Assembly: GCA_014239955.1 (NCBI GenBank)
Contig: JAAZXW010000021.1
Span: 1-64,000, forward strand
Source: Methanobacteriota archaeon
GTDB lineage: Archaea > Thermoplasmatota > Poseidoniia > Poseidoniales > Thalassarchaeaceae
Length of the DNA: 64,000 nucleotides
Direction: 5' to 3'
Positions 17,119-25,014 of this stretch are shown here, one piece after another. Below the pieces are notes generated by a model. It saw only the letters and a program-made list of their open reading frames with translations. It was not told the DNA's origin and did no database searches. The first letter of the stretch is position 1, and each line of letters begins with the position of its first letter. Both the position numbers and the translations under genes were made by a program.

Positions 17119-18486
17119 ATGGGCCGACGCGCTCTGCCCGCTAGCATGGAGGGTTGGCCAAAGCCCGGAACTCCCGTCAAACTAGTGGTGAAGACGTGGG
17201 CCGGGAGGGCGGAGCATTCCGGAATTGCCCTCCCCAGTTCTGGGAACAAGCTGATCACGATGAAACTGCAGAACGGCTACAACGTTTCATTCCCGGAATC
17301 ATACGTCGACTCGTTCGAAGTCCTTGATGAGATGCCTGTGATCGAAGAGGAGGTCGAGGAAACCACCCCCCAGGATGAGTCCCTGCCTCTTGTCCACCTC
17401 ATTCACACCGGCGGGACGATAGCCAGTAAGGTGGACTATGCGACAGGGGCAGTCACCGCCAGATTCGATCCCCACGAGCTCCTAGATGCTGTTCCTGAGC
17501 TGCGTGGCATAGCGCGGATTCGCGCGGTGAAACTCGGAAACATGTGGTCAGACGACCTTCGGCCAAGGCACTGGAATAGAATGCTGAAAGCCACCGAGGA
17601 GGCCTTCGCTGAAGGCGCAGTTGGCTGCGTAATCACCCATGGAACGGACACCCTGCACCTTTCGGCTGCAGCGATGTCGTACGGATGGTCGGGGCAAGGG
17701 GGAAGGCCGCCAGGCAGAATCGTCCTCACCGGCTCCCAGAGGTCCCCGGATAGGGGCTCTTCTGATGCTGCTGAGAATCTCATTGCTTCAGTACAATGGG
17801 CAGCCCACGGACCTGCCCCCTCGGGATACCGGGACTCGTCCGTGGTTATCGTCCATGCGAGCTCGTCGGATGGGAGCTGCGCCGTGCTGCCGGGGTGCGC
17901 CTGCAGGAAGTACCACTCATCACGCAGAGACGCCTTCAAGCCGATCAACCAAGAGGTACTGGGGCACGTTTCTATCGATAGCAGTGGAGCGAGGATAGAC
18001 TACTCGCCAGAGGCTCATGACGCCAGGATCGAAGCAATTGCTCCGAAGCCTTTCGACGAGTCAATACGTATAGCTCAATTCATCTCCGACCCCCACTTGC
18101 ATCCAGACCAAGTCCAGGGGGCAATAGACTCTGGCTTCGACGCCTTGCTCTTCCATGGGACAGGCTTGGGACACCTACCGATCTCGAATCCAGAGGAGGA
18201 TAGCCTGGAGAACACCAGACTGCGAATGATGCTTGAGGACCACATAGCGAACGGAGGCGTCGTTGTCATAGTGACGAATGCGATTCACGGCCCCGTCAAC
18301 ATGAACGTCTACTCCAAGGGACGAGCCCAACAGGAGATCGGGATCATCGGGCACGGCTCGCTATGCCCGCCCGGGTCGGCCTTGGTCAAGCTCCACCACC
18401 TACTCTCGGTTGGAGGTAAGAAATCGGTTGAGAGGGGATGGGAGCTGGACCTGGTGGGGGAGAACCCCCCGTTCTCCATGTCCTAG
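17119..18486 (+). CDS. gatD: Glu-tRNA(Gln) amidotransferase subunit D
   Basis: The asparaginase-like subunit of the archaeal GatDE complex, which releases ammonia from an amide donor for conversion of Glu-tRNA(Gln) to Gln-tRNA(Gln). An N-terminal SH3-like domain (residues 10-75) precedes the asparaginase core. The active-site motifs are H-T-G-G-T-I-A-S (first Thr), then T-H-G-T-D-T-L-H with the T-D pair, and T-G-S-Q-R-S. The ATG at 17119 gives about 455 residues, near the family length; ATG 17146 is possible. GatE is not in this window. It starts 25 bases after tRNA-Met. Confidence 0.93.
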   Translation: MGRRALPASMEGWPKPGTPVKLVVKTWAGRAEHSGIALPSSGNKLITMKLQNGYNVSFPESYVDSFEVLDEMPVIEEEVEETTPQDESLPLVHLIHTGGTIASKVDYATGAVTARFDPHELLDAVPELRGIARIRAVKLGNMWSDDLRPRHWNRMLKATEEAFAEGAVGCVITHGTDTLHLSAAAMSYGWSGQGGRPPGRIVLTGSQRSPDRGSSDAAENLIASVQWAAHGPAPSGYRDSSVVIVHASSSDGSCAVLPGCACRKYHSSRRDAFKPINQEVLGHVSIDSSGARIDYSPEAHDARIEAIAPKPFDESIRIAQFISDPHLHPDQVQGAIDSGFDALLFHGTGLGHLPISNPEEDSLENTRLRMMLEDHIANGGVVVIVTNAIHGPVNMNVYSKGRAQQEIGIIGHGSLCPPGSALVKLHHLLSVGGKKSVERGWELDLVGENPPFSMS

Positions 18487-18529
18487 GGACTCCGGTTTGC
18501 TGATGGACCGACTTGCACTTGGGTAGTTC

Positions 18530-20080
18530 GTGACAGGCCCCTCTCCCAGCGACAATTTAGATGCGATCAGGCAGGATTCGATGTCTCCAGGCGATCGAAG
18601 CGTGATCAAAGAGATGAGAGAGTCGGGATCACAGACGGCAAGGGAGAGGATTCTCGGCCTACTGGATGATGACAGCTTCGTCGAGGTTGATGCGTTCGTC
18701 AGACACAGGTCCGGCGATCACGGAATGCACCTTCACACACCTCTGGGCGATGGAGTCGTGGCTGGTCACGGAAAGCTTGACGGTAGGAGGGTGGCTTGCT
18801 TCTCCCAGGACTTCTCGGTCTTCTCCGGGACAATGGGGGAGATGCATGCGAAGAAGATCTGCAAGATTGCCGAGTTCGCGGAGAAGGCACGCCTCCCCAT
18901 AATAGGCATCTGGGACGGGGATGGTCAACGTGCCCACGAAGGCGTCACCTCACTTGGCCCGAACGGCGAGCTGCTGGACATCCTCGTATCATGCTCCGGG
19001 AAGGTTCCGATGATCTCGGTCGTCCTGGGGACCGTGTCAGGCACAAGCGCACTAGCGGCTGGCCTCTCTGACTTCGTGATTCTGGGGAGGCAGCGGGGAA
19101 AGATGTTCATGCGCAGCCCGTATGTTATCCCTGAGATTGTCTCAGGAGAAGTGGACGAGGACACCCTGGGCGGGGCGGCTCACCATGCCAGCAGGAGCGG
19201 TGTTGCGTGCATGGTCTCGGAAAGCGAAAGTGAGGCCTTCGACATGGTCGCAGAGATACTCTCCCACATGCCAGACCACACGATGTCTGAGCCACCTGTA
19301 CTGAGAACTGGGGACAAGTGGGACAGAAAGTGCAAGGGGATGGGCAAGCTCGTGCCTCAGGACTCTGACCGACCGTATGACATGAGGGACGTCATCGGCC
19401 AAGTGTTCGATGACAAGCGCTTCCTCGAGATGTTTCCGTCCTATGCCGAGAACGTGGTCATTGGATTCGCTAGGCTCGATGGGCATTCAGTAGGAGTCAT
19501 CGGGAACCAGCCATCGGTTCTCGCAGGATGCCTGGACATCGATGCATCCGTGAAGGCAGCCCGGTTCATCAGGACCTGCGACTGCTTCAACGTCCCAGTC
19601 GTGACCTTCGTGGACGTCCCGGGATTCCTTCCCGGTACTGTCCAAGAGTGGGGGGGCATCATCAGGCATGGGGCCAAGCTTCTGTACGCTTACGCCGAGG
19701 CGACCGTGCCCAAGCTAGCCGTGGTAACAAGGAAGGCCTACGGGGGGGCATACCTAGCGATGAGCTGCAAGCACCTAGGGTCCGACTACAACGTGGCATG
19801 GCCAACTGGGGAGCTAGCCGTAATGGGCGCGGAGGGCGCGGTCAACATCATCCACAGGACAGAGCTAGCCGAGTCGGATGACAGGTCCGAGAGGCACTCG
19901 GAGCTGGTTGACGAGTACAGAGAGAAGTTCGGCGATCCCTACGTTGCTGCCAGGCATGGCTGGCTGGACGATGTGATCGAGCCGCACCAGACGAGGATGG
20001 CCCTGGTCAAAGCACTGCGGCCTCTGCTCTCCAAGAGGGAGTTAGTCCTCCCCAAGAAGCACGGAAACATCCCCCTGTGA
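18530..20080 (+). CDS. pccB: Acyl-CoA carboxylase carboxyltransferase (beta) subunit
   Basis: A 516-residue biotin-dependent carboxyltransferase of the propionyl/acetyl-CoA carboxylase type. It moves CO2 from carboxybiotin to the acyl-CoA. Both crotonase-fold halves are present: the N-half R-E-R-I-x-x-L-L-D with V-V-A-G-H-G and F-S-Q-D-F-S-V-F-S-G, and the C-half F-V-D-V-P-G-F-L-P-G with R-K-A-Y-G-G-A-Y and W-P-T-G-E-L-A-V-M-G. GTG start. The biotin carboxylase/BCCP partner is not seen here. Together with IcmF at the left edge it fits propionyl/methylmalonyl-type metabolism, although 3-hydroxypropionate chemistry or odd-chain degradation cannot be told apart. Confidence 0.9.
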   Translation: MTGPSPSDNLDAIRQDSMSPGDRSVIKEMRESGSQTARERILGLLDDDSFVEVDAFVRHRSGDHGMHLHTPLGDGVVAGHGKLDGRRVACFSQDFSVFSGTMGEMHAKKICKIAEFAEKARLPIIGIWDGDGQRAHEGVTSLGPNGELLDILVSCSGKVPMISVVLGTVSGTSALAAGLSDFVILGRQRGKMFMRSPYVIPEIVSGEVDEDTLGGAAHHASRSGVACMVSESESEAFDMVAEILSHMPDHTMSEPPVLRTGDKWDRKCKGMGKLVPQDSDRPYDMRDVIGQVFDDKRFLEMFPSYAENVVIGFARLDGHSVGVIGNQPSVLAGCLDIDASVKAARFIRTCDCFNVPVVTFVDVPGFLPGTVQEWGGIIRHGAKLLYAYAEATVPKLAVVTRKAYGGAYLAMSCKHLGSDYNVAWPTGELAVMGAEGAVNIIHRTELAESDDRSERHSELVDEYREKFGDPYVAARHGWLDDVIEPHQTRMALVKALRPLLSKRELVLPKKHGNIPL

Positions 20081-20100
20081 AAAAAAACCACAACCCCCAG

Positions 20101-20108
20101 TAATATAG
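20101..20108 (+). promoter_or_regulatory. TATA-like promoter element
   Basis: TAATATAG is centred about 26 bases before the ATG at 20130, matching an archaeal TATA box for a leaderless mRNA. The gene starts a new unit after the carboxylase. Confidence 0.4.
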
Positions 20109-20129
20109 GATGGTTTTCCCGATGTTTGC

Positions 20130-20933
20130 ATGGATGACAATGCCATGTACAAAATACCAACAATTGACCTTTCGGTGAAATCCCTTCTGATGCTATCTCA
20201 GTTGGCAATTTTTGCTGTTTTCGCGTACTGGTCGGTGGAGGATGGAGTGGAGGACAATATGCAATACCTCTTTCTGGTGATGATGGCGGGTGCCGGTTTG
20301 GCACTCTTCCTTTCAGTCCCAAACGCGAGGATTGGGGTAACCTTGGGGATTCCAGCATTGATGATCGTAATTGGATTGGCTACGGGCGAGAATGATATGA
20401 TGTTCTGGGCTGTTTTCATGATGATCATGATAGGTCCAATTGCCTACATTCCAGCAATGGCGACTGGCGATCCTACATTGGGCCTAGATGACGAGACCAG
20501 GCTGCAGAGGCTGAGCATACTTTGGATCGCCTTCGCTCTGTTAATGATATTCATGATGTCAGGTATCGCAGATATGGCTACGGAGGGCGAATACACAGAA
20601 GACAATGGTGATGATGATGAATTCACCATCGTACTAGACTCTACCCAGCAGACGATCGCACAGGGCGGACTGGCATTGGGCGTAATCGGGGTTCTGGGGT
20701 TCCTACTGACGGCCGTAATGGGCATGGAGGTAGGACAAATGCGTCCTTGGCATGGTGGCGCAATGGTAGCGGTTGCCATCATAATCTCCCAATATCTCTG
20801 GTCCGTGGGAGAAGGAGCGCCCGCACAGTCGCCGATGGATTATCTCATGATTCTCGGGTTTATTGGCATTATTACGCTGTCTCCTTGCATCGCATACGAT
20901 ATGAGCAGCGATTCTTCGGACTCCGAAGAATAG
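20130..20933 (+). CDS. Polytopic membrane protein, unknown function
   Basis: A 267-residue protein with about seven hydrophobic helices, Met-rich, and an acidic loop (E-D-N-G-D-D-D-E) at about residue 158. The tail is acidic and Ser-rich. No family is recognised. It is preceded by a TATA-like element and ends 3 bases before the convergent shikimate dehydrogenase gene. Confidence 0.65.
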   Translation: MDDNAMYKIPTIDLSVKSLLMLSQLAIFAVFAYWSVEDGVEDNMQYLFLVMMAGAGLALFLSVPNARIGVTLGIPALMIVIGLATGENDMMFWAVFMMIMIGPIAYIPAMATGDPTLGLDDETRLQRLSILWIAFALLMIFMMSGIADMATEGEYTEDNGDDDEFTIVLDSTQQTIAQGGLALGVIGVLGFLLTAVMGMEVGQMRPWHGGAMVAVAIIISQYLWSVGEGAPAQSPMDYLMILGFIGIITLSPCIAYDMSSDSSDSEE

Positions 20934-20935
20934 TA

Positions 20936-21661
20936 TCAGATTACCGAAAGGACCTCGCTTAGGCTGGGCATTTCTTCTGCCCTTGACGGGGCGAAGAGGA
21001 GTTTCCAAGCCTCGAGGTGCTGGGCAGCGACCATCACCACAGCGAAATCGTCAGTAGACGCACCTCCCCCATAGGATATCGATACCTGTTTATCAGAGTC
21101 CATCTCTATAGATCCCCCCCCGGCTGGTTCCGCATCGAGATCGACTGCTAGATCGGAATGACCGTTGATCACTATGCTGCCATCCCATGGGCCACTAATC
21201 AACTCCCTGCGGCCCACTTCTGGAATTATCGAACCGCCTTGCGACGACCAAGCGGCCGCGATTGAGCGTGCTGCTGAACCGCCGCCCCTCATTCTGAGTA
21301 CCGACCCCTCGGGGTCGATCCCAATATGCCTGCAGGCTGAGACGAAACCTAGGCCATCGGTGCTAGTGCCCAACCACTTTCCACCAGATCTCCTCAGTTG
21401 GTTGATCGCATTGACCCCCTCGGGTCCCTTGACACCGAGTCTTTCCTGTGGCGAGTGCTTCAGTGGAGCGGTGCACGATAGCCACAGTTCTCCTTCCAGA
21501 GATGACACCCGTGACTCGAACTCTTCGATGCTGGTCGCCTCGATGAAGACCTGCTCAGACGGTTCCACCCCCATGTAAGCACCGACTATCGAGAAGAGTC
21601 TGGGCGTTAGCGAGTGGGAGATTGGGCTCCCTGCTATACCCCAGAATGCCGGGCTACTCAT
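20936..21661 (-). CDS. aroE: Shikimate 5-dehydrogenase (divergent)
   Basis: A 241-residue protein, shorter than the usual 265-280. AroE reduces 3-dehydroshikimate to shikimate with NADPH in aromatic amino-acid synthesis. The substrate motif G-S-P-I-S-H-S-L-T-P is near residue 12. The catalytic Lys is in C-T-A-P-L-K (usual N-V-T-x-P-x-K), N-A-I-N follows, and S-T-D-G carries the catalytic Asp. The nucleotide-binding turn is G-G-G-S-A-A-R. The catalytic residues are kept, so it is probably active despite the variant first motif. Divergent from pelota. Confidence 0.85.
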   Translation of the reverse strand: MSSPAFWGIAGSPISHSLTPRLFSIVGAYMGVEPSEQVFIEATSIEEFESRVSSLEGELWLSCTAPLKHSPQERLGVKGPEGVNAINQLRRSGGKWLGTSTDGLGFVSACRHIGIDPEGSVLRMRGGGSAARSIAAAWSSQGGSIIPEVGRRELISGPWDGSIVINGHSDLAVDLDAEPAGGGSIEMDSDKQVSISYGGGASTDDFAVVMVAAQHLEAWKLLFAPSRAEEMPSLSEVLSVI

Positions 21662-21735
21662 GGCTCTCGCCCGGGGTTATTGCCGATGAAGGTTTCAAGA
21701 GCGCCCCGTCACCGAGAGTGCCGGGGGTAAGAGCA

Positions 21736-22791
21736 ATGCGTCGCGTCAAGAGGCTGGATGAGGGTCTGAGGCTAAGGATCGAGAGCGAGGACGACCTGTG
21801 GGTGCTATCCCAGGTATGCGGCACGGGTTGCCTAGTGGGGATGCTGTCCCATCGAAGGGACTCTACGACCGGGAGGACGAAAGAGGATGGCAGGGCTAAG
21901 AGCGCTGAGAGGAAACCCATGTGGATAGTGCTGGAATCGTCTGAGACCGCTTTCCAACCATTCACTGACAATCTCAGGGTGCATGGGGTGATCAAGGAGG
22001 CGAAGCTCGACATCGGCAGCCACCACACTCATGTCATTTCCTCGGGTGATGAGATCGAGTTGACCCGGGAAGGGGGTTTGTCCAGAGTCGATTCTGCTTT
22101 GATCAAAGAGGCGATCTCCTCGGGAAGAAAGGCCCGTTCCGGGTTAGTTGTTGTCGAGAACGACGAGGTCCTGATCTTCGAAGTAGCCGTCCATGGGATT
22201 CGTGACGTGTCGCAGTTCAACTTGCGAGGCGGGGGGAAGAGGACAGGAGACTCAACTGCAGTTCGGAATGAGTTCTTCGAGAAGGTTGCCAAGGAAACCA
22301 AGATGGTCTTTCCAGATGAGATGCCTCTGATTCTCTGCGGACCGGGGATGGCGAGGGAGGGCTTTGAATCCCTACTGAGGGGGTTGGGGGCGCAGAACAA
22401 GATCGTCAATGCGCCGACAACGATAGGCGGGAGGTCTGCTGCGAACGAGGTACTAGCAGAGGGTTTGGCCGACTCACTCCTAGGAGAGCACGCAATCGTG
22501 GAACAGGTCAGAGCGATAGAGGAGTGCTTGAAGAGAGTCTCGACGGATGGTGCTGTCACCTATGGGATGGGGGCGGTGTCCGATGCTGCAGCACAGGGTG
22601 CTGTCGAGACATTGGTCATAGAGGCGGGACTCTTGCGGGCAGAAGAAGGCCGCTCCGACTGGGAGCCGATAGTGGAAGCAGTCGAGAGTTCTAGTGGGAA
22701 GGTGATTCAAGCTTCGACAGAGCACGATGCGGGCAAACAGCTCCAAGGAATGGGCGGTGCAATCGCCCTTCTGAGATGGAAGTTGGAATAG
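21736..22791 (+). CDS. pelA: aPelota, ribosome-rescue factor
   Basis: A 351-residue Pelota/Dom34 protein, an eRF1 paralogue that enters stalled ribosomes with aEF1A and triggers subunit splitting with ABCE1. The N-terminal Sm-like domain begins M-R-R-V-K-R-L-D-E-G and contains W-V-L-S-Q-V, R-R-D-S-T-T and the basic loop. The middle domain lacks a G-G-Q motif, as expected, and carries L-I-L-C-G-P-G. The C-terminal domain has G-A-V-E-T-L-V-I. A 38-codon upstream extension overlaps aroE antisense and is not family-like, so the ATG at 21736 is chosen. Confidence 0.93.
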   Translation: MRRVKRLDEGLRLRIESEDDLWVLSQVCGTGCLVGMLSHRRDSTTGRTKEDGRAKSAERKPMWIVLESSETAFQPFTDNLRVHGVIKEAKLDIGSHHTHVISSGDEIELTREGGLSRVDSALIKEAISSGRKARSGLVVVENDEVLIFEVAVHGIRDVSQFNLRGGGKRTGDSTAVRNEFFEKVAKETKMVFPDEMPLILCGPGMAREGFESLLRGLGAQNKIVNAPTTIGGRSAANEVLAEGLADSLLGEHAIVEQVRAIEECLKRVSTDGAVTYGMGAVSDAAAQGAVETLVIEAGLLRAEEGRSDWEPIVEAVESSSGKVIQASTEHDAGKQLQGMGGAIALLRWKLE

Positions 22792-22825
22792 GCAACCCTC
22801 TTCACGGACATGTAGAGGGGGCTTC

Positions 22826-23470
22826 ATGACCCAGACCTCTGTAAGGATGGTTGGACTAGGCCGCCAAGACAGAAGTGACATTGCTTCCGCCGTCGTCGAG
22901 GCTTCCCTTGAGATCGGGGCGGATGCCCAATTCATCATCGATCGTAGCGAGATAAGGGAATTCGACCATGGGATGATAGACTGGAGAGGGATGCTTGAGT
23001 CGAATCATTGGCTCGTACTGTCGTCTTCTGGCCCTCTCGATGGAGATTCGATGAAATGGGCATGGGGATCATCCCTGACATTCGCAGAGCTGGAGGGTTG
23101 CAAGACGGCTATGGTCATCGATATGCCCGAAGACTCGAGTCGCCTAGATGAGGCATGGGGGTCGGTCGTAGAACGAATCAGGCAAATCCACCTCCTCTTC
23201 ATTGACCCTGAGGTAATGAAGGCCCTGTCAGAGCTGGAAGGAACGGAAGAAGAACTCCTACTGGATGAGATCAGACGCAGAAGTCTCGTTCCAATAGTCT
23301 GCTCGTTCGACCCGGAGGAAGGGGTCGCGCGTGTTTATCACTCGCTTGGGCACGATATTGTGAAAGTAGAAGAGAGAATGGTTTTGGAGAGATGGCTCGC
23401 AGGATTCCTTTGCAGGCTACCGGAATCAGGCCCTGGTGCGTCTGGAATCGCATCTGCGGCCCGGTCCTAA
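22826..23470 (+). CDS. Degenerate PfkB/KDG-kinase-like protein
   Basis: A 214-residue protein, about two thirds of a sugar kinase. Segments resemble the central and C-terminal parts of PfkB-family 2-keto-3-deoxygluconate kinases: D-W-R-G-M-L-E-S-N-H-W-L-V-L-S-S, a strand followed by a long helix, I-D-P-E-V-M-K-A-L-S-E-L (usual N-x-x-E), and W-L-A-G-F-L-C-R-L. The position of the catalytic G-A-G-D reads E-R-M-V-L-E, so the Asp base and anion hole are gone. It is most likely a non-catalytic relative; a wholly different fold is possible. It lies 34 bases after pelota on the same strand. Confidence 0.5.
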   Translation: MTQTSVRMVGLGRQDRSDIASAVVEASLEIGADAQFIIDRSEIREFDHGMIDWRGMLESNHWLVLSSSGPLDGDSMKWAWGSSLTFAELEGCKTAMVIDMPEDSSRLDEAWGSVVERIRQIHLLFIDPEVMKALSELEGTEEELLLDEIRRRSLVPIVCSFDPEEGVARVYHSLGHDIVKVEERMVLERWLAGFLCRLPESGPGASGIASAARS

Positions 23471-23557
23471 CAAGGCTAATCCTACTTCCGGCGAAGTTAC
23501 CACCTGAAACCCCTTTTGAAGGGGCACCCTTTCCGCCGGACCCGCGAGGCCAAAGGG

Positions 23558-24703
23558 ATGCCACTCAAACTAGGGCCTGCAGGAGTCCCCCTCTCTTGCA
23601 AGGGCCGTACCATTGTTGAGGGGATGGATGACATCACGGTGTTGGGACTGGATGCAATGGAGGTGCAGACTGTGCGAACCATCCAACCTCAACACTTCGA
23701 TCAATACTGGCAAGCGGGGATCCTATCTTGGAAGTCTGACTTCGAGATGAATATGCACGGGCCCTACTACGCGGAGCTTCTTGGGAGCAAAAGGGAGAGG
23801 AACAGGACCCTCTCGAAGATGGAAACGAGCCTTCAAGCTGGGAAGATAGTCAACGCGAGGCACCTTACATTCCATGTAGGCCCATATGGGGAGTATGATC
23901 CGGGTCCTGAGGCAAACGAACAGGTCGCGAACGTCATGTCAGGAGTAGTCGAGAGGGTCAGAGAGGTCTGGGGAGACGAAGAGGAGGAAGAGGATTACGC
24001 TGCATTCCCATGGGTCCACGAGTCGGAGCCTTCCCTAGTTGGGATTGAGACCTCCGGGAGACAGGAGCTTTGGGGGACAGTAGAGGAGGTCCTAGAAGTC
24101 TGCAACCACGTAGAAGGGACTGTGCCCGTGCTGAACATGGGCCACATTCACGCCCGGGGCCATGGCAGGCTCAGGACCAGCGAGGACTACGCAGAGCTAT
24201 TCGACCAGGCCAGAGAAACCTATGGTGGATCCACATTCTACTGTCACTTCGCAGGAGTCGAGCACAGGATGGGGAATGCACTCCATTACACCCAGATCAA
24301 GAAGTCTGACTTGAAGTTCGAGCCGTTCGCGGAGTATCTCGCGGAGGAAGGCGACTGGATGGACATCACGATAATATCGGACTCGCCGCTCCTGGAGCAT
24401 GATGCAATGTACATGCTCCAGCACTATGACAAAGCGAGGCAGCGCCTGCTAGAGATCAGGGCTCGTGACGAGAGGAGGGCAAAGTTAGCAGCCCAGCAAG
24501 GCATTGACCCGGAGGAGCTGAAGAGGAGGGAGGAGGAGGCTGCGGCGGCTAGGAAATCCCAGCTAACCAGCGAATTGGAAAATCCACCCAAGAAGGCACC
24601 TGCGAAGGCACCTGCCAAGAAGGCCCAGACCGAGGGAAAGGCCAGTAAATCCAGTGGAATGATAGCAATTGACGAGTCTTCAGACGAAGATGACGTGTTC
24701 TAG
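23558..24703 (+). CDS. Endonuclease IV-like (xylose-isomerase TIM barrel) protein with Lys/Ala-rich tail
   Basis: A 381-residue protein. Residues 1-290 read as an AP-endonuclease-2-superfamily TIM barrel: G-P-A-G-V-P, G-L-D-A-M-E-V-Q, H-G-P-Y, H-V-G-P-Y-G, G-I-E-T-S-G, G-H-I-H-A-R and C-H-F-A-G-V-E provide the His/Glu/Asp metal ligands. This is the archaeal Nfo-related family, which would cut DNA at abasic sites. After the barrel come a charged helix (about 298-345) and a disordered P-A-K-A-P-A-K-K tail ending in acidic residues, which may bind nucleic acid or protein. The ATG before P-L-K-L-G-P-A-G is preferred. Confidence 0.8.
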   Translation: MPLKLGPAGVPLSCKGRTIVEGMDDITVLGLDAMEVQTVRTIQPQHFDQYWQAGILSWKSDFEMNMHGPYYAELLGSKRERNRTLSKMETSLQAGKIVNARHLTFHVGPYGEYDPGPEANEQVANVMSGVVERVREVWGDEEEEEDYAAFPWVHESEPSLVGIETSGRQELWGTVEEVLEVCNHVEGTVPVLNMGHIHARGHGRLRTSEDYAELFDQARETYGGSTFYCHFAGVEHRMGNALHYTQIKKSDLKFEPFAEYLAEEGDWMDITIISDSPLLEHDAMYMLQHYDKARQRLLEIRARDERRAKLAAQQGIDPEELKRREEEAAAARKSQLTSELENPPKKAPAKAPAKKAQTEGKASKSSGMIAIDESSDEDDVF

Positions 24704-24760
24704 CTTCAGTGACCCCAATCAGCAGTCTAGTTCAATAACCTGTTTTGGGGCCGTGGGTTC

Positions 24761-24967
24761 ATGGCGACAGGAACTGTGAAGTGGTTCAACTATGTGAAAG
24801 GATTTGGGTTCATTGGACGGGAAGATGGTGATGACCTCTTCGTTCATACAACCGAAGTAAACGGAAGAATAGGCGAGGGAGACTTGGTTGAGTTTGAAGT
24901 TGGTGAAAGTGATAAGGGCCCGAATGCGGTCAACGTCAGGAAGATCGGCGACGCAGAAGAAGAGTAA
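24761..24967 (+). CDS. cspA: Cold-shock-domain protein
   Basis: A 68-residue OB-fold nucleic-acid chaperone of the bacterial CspA type. RNP1 is K-G-F-G-F-I at residues 13-18 and RNP2 is D-L-F-V-H at about 25-29, with the usual start T-V-K-W-F-N. It binds single-stranded RNA or DNA and prevents secondary structure. It is monocistronic, between the Nfo-like gene and the convergent giant membrane protein. CspA-type proteins are uncommon in archaea but known from mesophilic ones. Confidence 0.95.
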   Translation: MATGTVKWFNYVKGFGFIGREDGDDLFVHTTEVNGRIGEGDLVEFEVGESDKGPNAVNVRKIGDAEEE

Positions 24968-25014
24968 TCCTGTGCCCAGGATAGGGCGATAGGGCCCCTC
25001 TAAGAGGCCCTTCC

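Noticed and set aside
20081..20090. A-run after the carboxylase stop as a terminator
   Set aside because: Archaeal termination needs T-runs on the coding strand; this is an A-run, and the downstream gene starts 45 bases later.
21622..21735. 38-codon upstream extension of pelota
   Set aside because: It is antisense of the aroE start and not found in the family.
24585..24630. Short tandem repeat in the Nfo-like gene as a mobile or CRISPR-like repeat
   Set aside because: It encodes a low-complexity Lys/Ala/Pro tail and has only two or three degenerate units.
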